Source: Microcoleus sp. FACHB-1515
Lineage (GTDB): Bacteria; Cyanobacteriota; Cyanobacteriia; Elainellales; Elainellaceae
Assembly: GCF_014696105.1 (NCBI RefSeq)
Contig: NZ_JACJPO010000033.1
Location: forward strand, 1-64,000
DNA length: 64,000 nt
Direction: 5' to 3'
The notes under the pieces: model-generated
What the model saw: the letters and a program-made list of their open reading frames with translations, nothing else
Databases searched by the model: none
What the model was told of the DNA's origin: nothing
Part shown: positions 27,904 through 35,258 of the stretch, in pieces
Layout: every line of letters starts with the position of its first letter
How positions within the stretch are numbered: the first letter of the stretch is position 1
Translations under genes and position numbers: made by a program

Positions 27904-28893
27904 ATGTCAACGCTGCCATCTCTTTCCTCGTTTCCGCTTCTGGTTGTTACACTTAACTACCGCACTGCCCGCTTGACGATCGACTGTTTGCGATCGCTCC
28001 AATCAGAAGTGCAGGCAATTCCTGGTACTCGCGTCGTCGTCAGCGACAACGCCTCTGGCGATGGTTCGGTTGAGCAAATCGGTCAGGCCATTCGCGCAAA
28101 TCAGTGGGGCGACTGGGCAACGCTGATGCCGCTCGATCGCAACGGCGGCTTTGCCTTTGGCAACAATGCGCCCATTCGTGCCGCCTTGCAATCAGACGTG
28201 AAGCCGGACTATGTGCTGCTGCTCAATCCTGATACTGTTGTGCGGCCTGGCGCATTGCAGGCACTGCTGGATTTTATGAAGGCCAATCCTAAAGTTGGCA
28301 TTGCGGGAAGCCGTTTGGAGAACTTGGACGGTACGCCGCAGCATTCAGCGTTTCGCTTTCACTCGCTAATGAGTGAAATTGATGCTGGCCTGCGCTTGGG
28401 CGTTGTGAGCAAGCTGCTTCAGCGCTGGGTGATCGCGCAACCGATCGCAGACGAACCTTGCGAAACCGACTGGGTGGCCGGAGCAAGCATGATCATTCGC
28501 CGCGAAGTGCTGGAAACGGCTGGCCTGATGGATGAAGGCTACTTCATGTACTACGAAGAAATGGACTTTTGCTTGCAGGCGAAGCGGCAAGGCTGGCCTT
28601 GCTGGTATGTGCCGAAAAGCCGCATTGTGCACTTCGTTGGGCAAAGTTCCGGCGTCACCGATCCAAACCGGAAGCTGAAGCGAATGCCGCCCTATGTGTT
28701 TGAATCGCGCCGCCGCTATTTTGTCAAAAATCACGGCTGGCTGTATGCTGTCCTTGCAGATGCAGCTTGGGCATCTACTCATTTGGTTTGGCAAGTTCGT
28801 CGCGTGATTCAGCGCAAGCCAAACTGCGATCCGCCTAAACTGTTTAGCGATTTTCTGCTCAATAGCGTGCTGATCAAAGGAGGACAGGTGTGA
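27904..28893 (+). CDS. Glycosyltransferase family 2 (rhamnosyltransferase-like)
   Basis: Inverting GT-A glycosyltransferase of 329 residues. The nucleotide-sugar site is visible as VVTLNYRTARLTIDCLRSL, VVSDNASGDGS and LLLNPDTVVRPGAL (the NPD form of the DXD motif). The acceptor part includes DWVAGASMIIRREVLETAG and YYEEMDFCLQAKRQGWPCWY, the WbbL/rhamnosyltransferase pattern. ATG is at 27904. Its TGA overlaps the GTG of the acetyltransferase gene, so the two are translationally coupled. A 247-bp gap upstream may contain a promoter. Confidence 0.9.
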   Translation: MSTLPSLSSFPLLVVTLNYRTARLTIDCLRSLQSEVQAIPGTRVVVSDNASGDGSVEQIGQAIRANQWGDWATLMPLDRNGGFAFGNNAPIRAALQSDVKPDYVLLLNPDTVVRPGALQALLDFMKANPKVGIAGSRLENLDGTPQHSAFRFHSLMSEIDAGLRLGVVSKLLQRWVIAQPIADEPCETDWVAGASMIIRREVLETAGLMDEGYFMYYEEMDFCLQAKRQGWPCWYVPKSRIVHFVGQSSGVTDPNRKLKRMPPYVFESRRRYFVKNHGWLYAVLADAAWASTHLVWQVRRVIQRKPNCDPPKLFSDFLLNSVLIKGGQV

Positions 28894-29480
28894 CTGAGGC
28901 CAATTCACTCAGCCTTTGGCAGCAAATTAAAGAAGACTGGGAAGCGCATGGCCGCGACTGGACACTGCCCGGATTTCGAGCTGTCGCCGTGCATCGGTTT
29001 GGCGTGTGGCGCATGAGCGTTCAGCCCAAGCTGCTGCGAGCGCCCTTCAGCCTTCTGTATCGATCGCTCTACCGCAAAGTTCGCAACACGTATGGCATCG
29101 AGCTTCCCTACACGGTGCAGCTTGGTCGGCGCGTCGTGATCGAACATCAAGGCGGCATTGTCATTCACGGCTACTCGCATATCGGAGACGACAGCATCAT
29201 CCGCCAAAACGTAACGCTGGGATTGCGCCACCTCGATCGCCTGATGGATGCGCCTAAACTCGGCAAGCGCGTGAATGTTGGCGCGGGCGCAGTCATCTTG
29301 GGCAATGTGTCGATCGGCGACAATGCCAACATCGGCGCGAATGCCGTTGTCTTGGCAGATGTTCCAGCAGGCCAAACGGCAGTTGGCATTCCCGCCAAAG
29401 TGATCACCCCCAAATCTCAGCCTGCCCCTGTGCATCCGGTGACGATCGAAGAAGCGCCCATTCCCGTTGATTGCAACTAA
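28890..29480 (+). CDS. Hexapeptide-repeat O-acetyltransferase (CysE/WcaB-like)
   Basis: A 196-residue left-handed beta-helix acyltransferase of the serine acetyltransferase family. The hexapeptide turns (VVIEHQGGIVIHGYSHIGDD and VGAGAVILGNVSIGDNANIG) and the closing PAGQTAVGIPAKVI are clear. Its place in the locus suggests that it acetylates the sugar or lipid-linked repeat unit, as WcaB does, rather than serine. The start is GTG at 28890 with a strong AAAGGAGG at 28876-28883, overlapping the stop of the GT2 gene by four bases. Confidence 0.85.
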   Translation: MTEANSLSLWQQIKEDWEAHGRDWTLPGFRAVAVHRFGVWRMSVQPKLLRAPFSLLYRSLYRKVRNTYGIELPYTVQLGRRVVIEHQGGIVIHGYSHIGDDSIIRQNVTLGLRHLDRLMDAPKLGKRVNVGAGAVILGNVSIGDNANIGANAVVLADVPAGQTAVGIPAKVITPKSQPAPVHPVTIEEAPIPVDCN

Positions 29481-29520
29481 TTTCGATCGCTAGGCTAATG
29501 ACGATCTTCTGCCGATTGTC

Positions 29521-30492
29521 ATGCCTCACCTGCTCCAAATCAAGCAATCCGAACAGCTTGCCACGCTGCCCAACAGCGGCCTGAGTGCGATCGCCCCGGA
29601 ACTGCTGATTCAGCATCGACCCGATGCACATTGGGCACTCGTGGAAGGCGATCGGCTGCTCGCCCACTGTTCGCTTTGGTGGCGGCAAGTTCCAGTCGTT
29701 CGCGCAGGATTGATTGGGCACTATGGCGCGATCGATTGCGCTGCGGCTGAGGAATTGCTGCACCATGCTGGTCGCGAACTGGCGACAAATGGCTGTAACT
29801 TTGCGATCGCCCCGATCGATGGCAACACTTGGCGACGCTATCGTGCGGTTTGCGATCGCGGCAGTGAACCGCTGTTTTTTCTGGAGCCGGACAATCCGGC
29901 TGAGTGGTGTGAACAGTTCCAGGCAGCCGGATTTGCAGCGATCGCCCACTACTATTCCGCCGTTAATTTGGATTTATCGCAGCAGGATTCCCGACTAGCG
30001 AGGATCGCAGCACGATTTGCCGAGCGCGTGCAGATTCGATCGATCGACCCCGCTCAACTAGAAGCTGAACTGGACGCGATTTACCAGCTTTCGCTGATCA
30101 GCTTTCAGCACAATTTTCTCTACACGCCGATCGATCGAGCCGAGTTTCTAGCGCAATATCGTCAAGTTGTGCCGTTTCTGAAACCGGAACTGGTGCTGAT
30201 GGCAGAACAAGACGGGCAGCTTGTTGGATTTTTGTTTGCTCTGCCGGATCTGCTGGAGGCGAAGCGTGGCGCGATCGACACCGTGATCATCAAAACAGTC
30301 GCAGTTTTGCCAGGTCGAGAATTCGCAGGATTGGGCAGCTTGCTGGTTGCCCGCGCTCAAGCGATCGCCCAAGCACTCGGCTACACTCGCGCCATTCACG
30401 CCTTGATGCATGAGACAAATCGATCGCTCAATCTCAGCCGTCGCTATGCTGTGCCAATGCGCCGATATTGCTTGTTTGGGCGATCGATTTGA
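29521..30492 (+). CDS. GNAT-family N-acetyltransferase, unknown substrate
   Basis: A 323-residue protein with a GNAT acetyl-CoA fold in its C-terminal half: LVLMAEQDGQLVGFLFALPD, then TVAVLPGREFAGLGSLLVAR, where GREFAGLGS replaces the usual R/Q-x-x-G-x-G/A coenzyme loop. The N-terminal half (residues 1 to about 150) looks like a second, degenerate GNAT-type lobe, as in two-domain members. ATG is at 29521, 40 bp after the hexapeptide transferase, so it may be the last gene of the exopolysaccharide series. It faces the repressor gene with 8 bp between stops. Substrate unknown. Confidence 0.75.
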   Translation: MPHLLQIKQSEQLATLPNSGLSAIAPELLIQHRPDAHWALVEGDRLLAHCSLWWRQVPVVRAGLIGHYGAIDCAAAEELLHHAGRELATNGCNFAIAPIDGNTWRRYRAVCDRGSEPLFFLEPDNPAEWCEQFQAAGFAAIAHYYSAVNLDLSQQDSRLARIAARFAERVQIRSIDPAQLEAELDAIYQLSLISFQHNFLYTPIDRAEFLAQYRQVVPFLKPELVLMAEQDGQLVGFLFALPDLLEAKRGAIDTVIIKTVAVLPGREFAGLGSLLVARAQAIAQALGYTRAIHALMHETNRSLNLSRRYAVPMRRYCLFGRSI

Positions 30493-30500
30493 GGCAAAAG

Positions 30501-31586
30501 CTATTCGGCGTCTTTTGGTGCGAGTGCCGACGAATTGCGGACGATTAGCGAGGTGGGCAGCACTTTGACAACGGCAACAGCAGGTTCTTCAAACAGCAGT
30601 CTAGCAGCGATCGCTCCCTTGTCGATGAGCGGTTGGCGAACGGTGGTCAAGGCCGGACGAATCTGTGCAGCCAGCGGAATATCGTCAAAGCCGACAACGG
30701 AAACATCGGCAGGAACGCCAAGGCCAATGCGTTCGGCAGCGCGAATGGCAGCGATCGCCAACAGATCGCTCATTGCCAGAATTGCCGTTGGGCGCGGCTT
30801 TTGAGCGAGCAGGGCAAGGGCAACTTCGATCGCATCCTCCATCGGATTGTGCAGCGGACATTCACCAATCTGGACTTGCTGCCAGGTGATGCCCGCTGCG
30901 CGTAACGCTTCTTCGTAACCGTGCAGTCGTTCGCGAGTGGTGGTGACGGTGGCTCGCGCCATGCGTGCCGCGCTGACCAAACCTTTATAGCGATCGCTCA
31001 GCAAGTCCATTGCCATAATTGCAAAGCGGCGATGGTTGAGACCCAGCAGATGGGCGGCGGCTTCGCGGGCAGCTTGGCGATCGCTGATATGCACTTGCGA
31101 CAGGCCGATCAGATTCGGCTGATCGACGGCAATCACCGGAAGATTGCGCGACAGCACTTGCTCTAGCACCAAGCTTGCTTCTGGCATTCCGTAAACAATA
31201 AAGCCATCGACAGCGGCTTGCTGAATCGTAATCGGTGCGGTTTGACTTTCCAAAACGGGCACGATGAGCAAACTCGCTTGCGTTTGTTCGCATACCTGCG
31301 CCACGCCTTGCAGAAATGCGATCGCCACCGGATCGCTAAACGCATAAGGCAGTGACCCGGAAAACACAATGCCGATCGTGCCCGTTTGTCCAGTCCGCAG
31401 CATTCGAGCGGTCGGATGCGGACCGTGATAGCCCATTGTTTTGGCGGCGGCGAGAATGCGATCGCGCAGTTCTGGCGAAAGCTGATCGGGACGGTTGAAC
31501 GCATTCGAGACTGTGGTGCGCGACACGCCAAGCGCTTTGGCAACGCTTTGGAGGGTGATAGCTTTCGATCGCTTGTCTACCGACAT
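30501..31586 (-). CDS. LacI/GalR-family transcriptional regulator
   Basis: A 361-residue repressor-type regulator. The helix-turn-helix is at residues 10-35 (TLQSVAKALGVSRTTVSNAF), with the hinge leading to ARMLRTGQTGTIGIVFSG. The effector domain is the periplasmic-binding-protein type of the family, with NHRRFAIMAMD, ILAMSDLLAIAAIRAAERIG and VVGFDDIPLA. ATG is at 31584-31586. Such regulators are uncommon in cyanobacteria. A 30-bp perfect palindrome with a typical LacI-type centre lies in front of the divergent gene at 31865 and is the likely target. The effector ligand is unknown. Confidence 0.93.
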   Translation of the reverse strand: MSVDKRSKAITLQSVAKALGVSRTTVSNAFNRPDQLSPELRDRILAAAKTMGYHGPHPTARMLRTGQTGTIGIVFSGSLPYAFSDPVAIAFLQGVAQVCEQTQASLLIVPVLESQTAPITIQQAAVDGFIVYGMPEASLVLEQVLSRNLPVIAVDQPNLIGLSQVHISDRQAAREAAAHLLGLNHRRFAIMAMDLLSDRYKGLVSAARMARATVTTTRERLHGYEEALRAAGITWQQVQIGECPLHNPMEDAIEVALALLAQKPRPTAILAMSDLLAIAAIRAAERIGLGVPADVSVVGFDDIPLAAQIRPALTTVRQPLIDKGAIAARLLFEEPAVAVVKVLPTSLIVRNSSALAPKDAE

Positions 31587-31697
31587 AAAATCACATCCGT
31601 GAGGCGCGAGTTCGATCGTCGCCTCTGCTCAGGTTGATTTGGTTGTTCCCGTTGCCGCTTGCAGAGTCGAGGCGAAGGGGTAAAAAAACTATTCTAC

Positions 31698-31713
31698 AGG
31701 GGTGTTCACCCCT
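31698..31713. promoter_or_regulatory. Compact inverted repeat upstream of the LacI-family gene
   Basis: AGGGGTG (31698-31704) and CACCCCT (31707-31713) are perfect arms around TT. On the minus strand a run of seven T follows about nine bases after the stem. It lies 112 bp before the regulator gene and could be a protein site, or a leader hairpin of that gene. Confidence 0.4.
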
Positions 31714-31775
31714 CAATTTGCTCGGTCATTGGCCTTTGCCTATGGAATTCTTTCCAAAGATAGAGCATGTTTAAC

Positions 31776-31804
31776 TTGATCGATTCAGATACATTGCTTA
31801 ATAT
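31776..31804 (+). promoter_or_regulatory. Promoter of the small gene at 31865, overlapped by a partial operator
   Basis: TTGATC at 31776-31781 and TAATAT at 31799-31804 are spaced by exactly 17 bp, and the predicted start of transcription is near 31811. The sequence CGATTCAGATAC from 31781 onward repeats the right half of the palindrome downstream, with the centres of the two sites 42 bp (four helical turns) apart. The first site covers the -35 box. Confidence 0.65.
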
Positions 31805-31808
31805 GGAA

Positions 31809-31838
31809 ACACCTATCTGAATCGATTCAGATAGGTGT
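31809..31838. promoter_or_regulatory. 30-bp perfect palindrome, probable LacI-family operator
   Basis: The left arm ACACCTATCTGAATC (31809-31823) is the exact reverse complement of 31824-31838. The inner twelve bases, TGAATC/GATTCA with a central CG, have the form of LacI/GalR operators. It starts five bases after the predicted -10 box, so a bound repressor would cover the transcription start. Confidence 0.8.
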
Positions 31839-31864
31839 GAGTAGTTTAACAGGAGAGTTTTCAA

Positions 31865-32179
31865 ATGAAAACACAACCTCAACGACAAAGTTCTGGCAGA
31901 CATTTCGGCACGCACTCGATCGTCAAATTTGAGCGGCAACGTTCTACTTCGGCACGAGCGACGATCGCCCGAAAGCTAAGACGGTTTCTCGCCAATTTGT
32001 TTCCGGTCACCGTCGAACCGCGCGTTCGCGAAACCGTGACTGCAACTGGCGATCGCCGCTGGATTGTGTACGATGCCAATCAAGGCTACAAGCTGGAATT
32101 TGACTCGGAACAGGCCGTGCTGGAATGGCTGGACGCGCCGCCACCGCCGAAAACTCGATTTGAGCGAATTTGGAACTAG
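31865..32179 (+). CDS. Small basic protein of unknown function, probable repressor target
   Basis: A 104-residue protein that I do not recognise by name. The N-terminal half is basic and without order-promoting residues (RQRSTSARATIARKLRRFLA). The C-terminal half, VRETVTATGDRRWIVYDANQ through YKLEFDSEQAVLEWLD, resembles the small cyanobacterial domain in which a short beta-hairpin precedes a helix with a conserved Trp-Leu. No signal peptide or membrane segment. AGGAG at 31851-31855 lies nine bases before the ATG. Its promoter carries two sites for what is probably the divergent LacI-family regulator, so it seems tightly controlled and may be its main target. Confidence 0.75.
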   Translation: MKTQPQRQSSGRHFGTHSIVKFERQRSTSARATIARKLRRFLANLFPVTVEPRVRETVTATGDRRWIVYDANQGYKLEFDSEQAVLEWLDAPPPPKTRFERIWN

Positions 32180-32270
32180 GCAGCAACGAGGCGATCGCTC
32201 AAGCGCTTTCGCTGCACTATTGCCCTGACGACAAGCCTTTGGAGAGATGCCGCGATTCTCGTAACCGCCT

Positions 32271-32335
32271 ATGTTTAGTCACAACTTTTGCTGCCGTCCA
32301 GCGCAACATAACTTTTATATTGAGTGACTAAACAT
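32271..32335 (+). promoter_or_regulatory. 12-bp inverted repeat that includes the SLH gene start codon
   Basis: ATGTTTAGTCAC (32271-32282) and GTGACTAAACAT (32324-32335) are perfect arms 41 nt apart. The second arm contains the first two bases of the ATG at 32334. If transcribed, the leader would fold back and bury the start codon. Confidence 0.55.
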
Positions 32336-33314
32336 GACTGCTTCTCCTCCGCCTCCTGGCCCCTCGTCGAGAAGACCGCTGGGCTTCGATGATTTTGTTG
32401 GCATTCTTGTAGCGTTCTTGGTTCTGGGTAGCATCTTCTTCTGGTCATTCGGTCGAAGAACGCAGGGATTTAACATCTTCAGTGCGTTTGCGCCTGCTGC
32501 TCAACCTGCGGCTTCTCCAGCACTCGATCTGTTTGGCCGCGATGACGACGAAGCAACGCCAAGTCCCACGCCCACAGTTGGCGCAACGACTCCAGCAACC
32601 GTGCCAATTCCCGGTGTGCTCGTGCCGACTGCAACGCCGACGCCGCAAGTTGGTGTGGTTGCTCCTGCTGGAACGATCGCCTCACCGACTGTGACGCCGA
32701 CTGCTAATTTGCCAGATGCAGAGCCAACTTTTTCAGACGTTCCAGCAACCTACTGGGCCTATCCGTTCATTGAGGCATTGGCAAAACGCGATATCGTGCG
32801 TGGATTTGCCGATCGCACTTTTCGCCCGGATCAGCCTGTGAATCGTGCCGAATTTGCCGCGCTGATCGAGTCAACCTTTGAAAACGCGCCACAGCAGCGC
32901 AATCCCGTTGATTTCAACGATGTACCGCAGGGATTCTGGGCAATTCCGGCGATCAATCGCGCCTTTAGCAGTGGCTTCATGGAAGGCTATCCGGGCAACG
33001 TGTTTCGACCGGGACAGCAAATTCCTAGAGTGCAGGCGATTGCCTCGCTTGCTAAAGGTTTGGGGCTAACGCCATCTGGCGATGTGAATGCGATCGTACA
33101 GCGCTTTCAAGATGCCGACCAAATTCCGAACTGGGCAACGGATAAAGTCGCCGCTGCTACTGCATCGCGCATTGTGGTTAATCATCCGAACCTGAACGCG
33201 CTTGAACCGAATCGCCCGACGACTCGCGCCGAAGCTGCGGCCTTGCTGTATCAAGCGCTTGCCCAGCGTCAAGCCGTTGAGCCGATCGAGTCGCAGTACA
33301 TTGTTAATCCTTGA
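32334..33314 (+). CDS. SLH-domain envelope protein with N-terminal anchor
   Basis: A 326-residue protein with one hydrophobic segment at residues 20-40 (anchor or uncleaved signal), a Pro/Thr/Ala-rich linker (about 50-130), and three S-layer-homology repeats at about 133-178 (FSDVPATYWAYPFIEALAKR), 193-242 (FNDVPQGFWAIPAINRAF) and 256-308 (FQDADQIPNWATDKVAAATA). SLH repeats bind peptidoglycan-linked polymers, so it probably ties the inner membrane to the wall. The N-terminal arrangement differs from the SLH-OprB porins of cyanobacteria. No clear ribosome site precedes the ATG, which sits in one arm of an inverted repeat. Confidence 0.87.
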   Translation: MTASPPPPGPSSRRPLGFDDFVGILVAFLVLGSIFFWSFGRRTQGFNIFSAFAPAAQPAASPALDLFGRDDDEATPSPTPTVGATTPATVPIPGVLVPTATPTPQVGVVAPAGTIASPTVTPTANLPDAEPTFSDVPATYWAYPFIEALAKRDIVRGFADRTFRPDQPVNRAEFAALIESTFENAPQQRNPVDFNDVPQGFWAIPAINRAFSSGFMEGYPGNVFRPGQQIPRVQAIASLAKGLGLTPSGDVNAIVQRFQDADQIPNWATDKVAAATASRIVVNHPNLNALEPNRPTTRAEAAALLYQALAQRQAVEPIESQYIVNP

Positions 33315-33344
33315 AGACGACAGGACAGCGGCAGAAGCCGTGTC

Positions 33345-33425
33345 AAGTTCCGGCTGAAAGCGCAAACCCATTGAAATGGGTTGGGTTGATAGGCTGAGTT
33401 CGTTATGGGACTGGAGCTTTAAGCT
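33345..33425. repeat. Cyanobacterial dispersed palindromic repeat, copy 1
   Basis: Starts AAGTTCCGGCTGAAAGCGC, followed by the hairpin AACCCATT-GA-AATGGGTT (33365-33382), and ends in a partial return arm (GAGCTTTAAGCTTTGG). The same beginning and layout recur at 43951-44080, so both are members of one dispersed family. Confidence 0.6.
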
Positions 33426-33466
33426 TTGGAAATTGATTTCTGGCTACCAATGCGTTAGTCCTAGAC

Positions 33467-33496
33467 AAAAAAACCGAGAGCGATCGCCCTCGGTTT
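33467..33496 (-). terminator. Terminator of the SPFH gene
   Basis: Read on the minus strand, AAAACCGAGGG and CTCTCGGTTTT form a stem (one mismatch) around CGATCG, followed by seven T. It starts 18 bp after the stop of the SPFH gene. The palindromic form means it may also stop transcription from the SLH side. Confidence 0.85.
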
Positions 33497-33514
33497 TCAA
33501 GATTTAGGCAGCAA

Positions 33515-34474
33515 TCAGCCTTTGCCGTTGGTGTCGCTGACGATCGATCGCATTCCTTCTAGCGTGGCGGGAATCGATCGCGGATCCATAAACATGACTT
33601 TGCTGCTGTCGCTGCTGCCGATCGCGTTGCCCATTTCGATGTAGTTCTGCGCGATCAAAAACTGCAAAGCTTCGCGAGCTTGCGGATCGGTTTTGATGAT
33701 TTTGGCAATCACCTGCATTGCTTCGGCTGTCGCCTGTGCCTTCAGAACTTGCTGTTGGCGTTCGGCCTGAGCGCGAAGAACGATCGCTTTTTGCTGCGCT
33801 TCGGCATCGAGAATTGCGGCTTTTTGGCGAGCTTCTGCTTCTAAGACGCGAGCTTCTGCGCCACCGCGAGCCGAGTTGATTGCCGCTTCGCGTTCGCCTT
33901 CCGAGTTGAGAATCGCGGCTCGCTTGCGGCGTTCTGCCGACATTTGCAGTTCCATCGATTCCTGTACGGCTTTGGAGGGAATGATGTCGCGCAGTTCAAC
34001 GCGAGTCACCTTGACGCCCCAGGGATCAGTGGACTGATCGAGTTCTTGCAGCAGAATTTCGTTGATTTGCGATCGCGCCGTAAACGTCTCATCCAGTTCG
34101 AGCCGTCCCATTTCCGATCGAATCTGCGTCAGCACCAAGTTAACCATTGCCGACTGAAGGTTTTCAACTTTGTAGTAAGCCTTCTCCAAGTCGAGAATGC
34201 GCCAGTAAACGACGGCATCAACCGTAATCGAAACGTTGTCTCGCGTAATGCACTGCTGCGGCGGAATGTCGAGGACGCGCTCGCGAATCGTTTGCTGATA
34301 AACGACTCGATCGACAAACGGCATCGTGAAGTTCAAACCGGGACTGAGCTTTTTGCCGCTGTAGCGTCCTAGTCGCTCCACCAGCGCTTCGTTACCCTGA
34401 TTGACGATGCGGACGGAACCTGCGACGCCCGCACCGCCCAAAGCCAACATCACCAACAGTAAAAAGTTGCCCAT
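33515..34474 (-). CDS. SPFH/Band 7 (stomatin/QmcA-like) protein
   Basis: Membrane-anchored scaffold protein of 319 residues. The N-terminal hydrophobic segment (3-22) is followed by the SPFH domain (about 23-200: [32 protein letters not shown]), then a long Ala/Glu/Arg/Gln-rich coiled coil (200-270: [19 protein letters not shown]). This is the stomatin/QmcA branch, whose members form ring-like oligomers in membrane microdomains and are thought to help membrane proteases. The next gene upstream on the same strand is an NfeD-type partner, the usual pairing. ATG is at 34472-34474. It ends with a strong terminator. Confidence 0.93.
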   Translation of the reverse strand: MGNFLLLVMLALGGAGVAGSVRIVNQGNEALVERLGRYSGKKLSPGLNFTMPFVDRVVYQQTIRERVLDIPPQQCITRDNVSITVDAVVYWRILDLEKAYYKVENLQSAMVNLVLTQIRSEMGRLELDETFTARSQINEILLQELDQSTDPWGVKVTRVELRDIIPSKAVQESMELQMSAERRKRAAILNSEGEREAAINSARGGAEARVLEAEARQKAAILDAEAQQKAIVLRAQAERQQQVLKAQATAEAMQVIAKIIKTDPQAREALQFLIAQNYIEMGNAIGSSDSSKVMFMDPRSIPATLEGMRSIVSDTNGKG

Positions 34475-34577
34475 TGCAACACTCCTAATTGAGTTAAAAA
34501 TTGAGAATTTTTGGGTTGCCCTGGATTGAAATCTGCGCTAGCGGGATGGCAGGAAGCAGAGGGCGAAACCGAACCCG

Positions 34578-35003
34578 CTAGCGGACGATCGATTCCGGCA
34601 TGACAATCAGCGTTGTTCCACGTCGCCCAACCACATAAACAGGCTGATTTGGCAGAATTTCGAGGTCTTCGTCACCGCAGCGAGCCTGCCAAGAATTGCC
34701 TTCGTAGAGGACGCGCCCGATCGCTCCCGGTGCAATTGCGGTGAGGGTTGTGGCTTCCTTGGAATCAGCGATCGCATCGCTGCCATGCGGAATGAGGCGG
34801 CGCGTTACAAAGGTTAGGGCAACTGACAAAATTAGCCACACCACAATTTGAATACTCACCTGCGGAACCACAAAGGCAAGCAGGGCAACGGCGATCGCAC
34901 TAATGCCCATCACAAATTCTACAAACGCAGTCGGAACAATCAGTTCAAGCAGGCAGAGCAGCAACCCTGCCACCAGCCATAAAATCGGAGGACTCAATTC
35001 CAT
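34578..35003 (-). CDS. NfeD-like membrane protein
   Basis: A 141-residue short NfeD protein: three or four membrane segments (LWLVAGLLLCLLELIVPTAF, then AIAVALLAFVVPQVSIQIVV) and a C-terminal OB-fold domain (AIAPGAIGRVLYEGNSWQAR through VYVVGRRGTTLIVMPE). The frame stays open 58 codons upstream, but the stretch before the ATG at 35001-35003 has no membrane or domain character, and the family starts at this Met. It precedes the SPFH gene by 103 bp. In the family the OB domain contacts the SPFH partner. Confidence 0.88.
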   Translation of the reverse strand: MELSPPILWLVAGLLLCLLELIVPTAFVEFVMGISAIAVALLAFVVPQVSIQIVVWLILSVALTFVTRRLIPHGSDAIADSKEATTLTAIAPGAIGRVLYEGNSWQARCGDEDLEILPNQPVYVVGRRGTTLIVMPESIVR

Positions 35004-35258
35004 CGCACCTATGTTGATTGAGGTAAGCGTAACTTCAGCGAAAAAGCGATCGATTCCGGGGTGAGGGGCGGAAAGGTGGCTGTTTGCGAATCTCCAACCC
35101 CTGACACCGAACCCTTGATTTTCCAGATTTAGCGTTTTTAATGAAATTGCAACCAAAAGAAGCGCTATGGACTGCAATTTCGCACTACAATGACTCGTTA
35201 ATTTCCCGACACGACTAATCTAGCTCATTCGATCGCCCATCCACCTTGGTCTTAGCTT

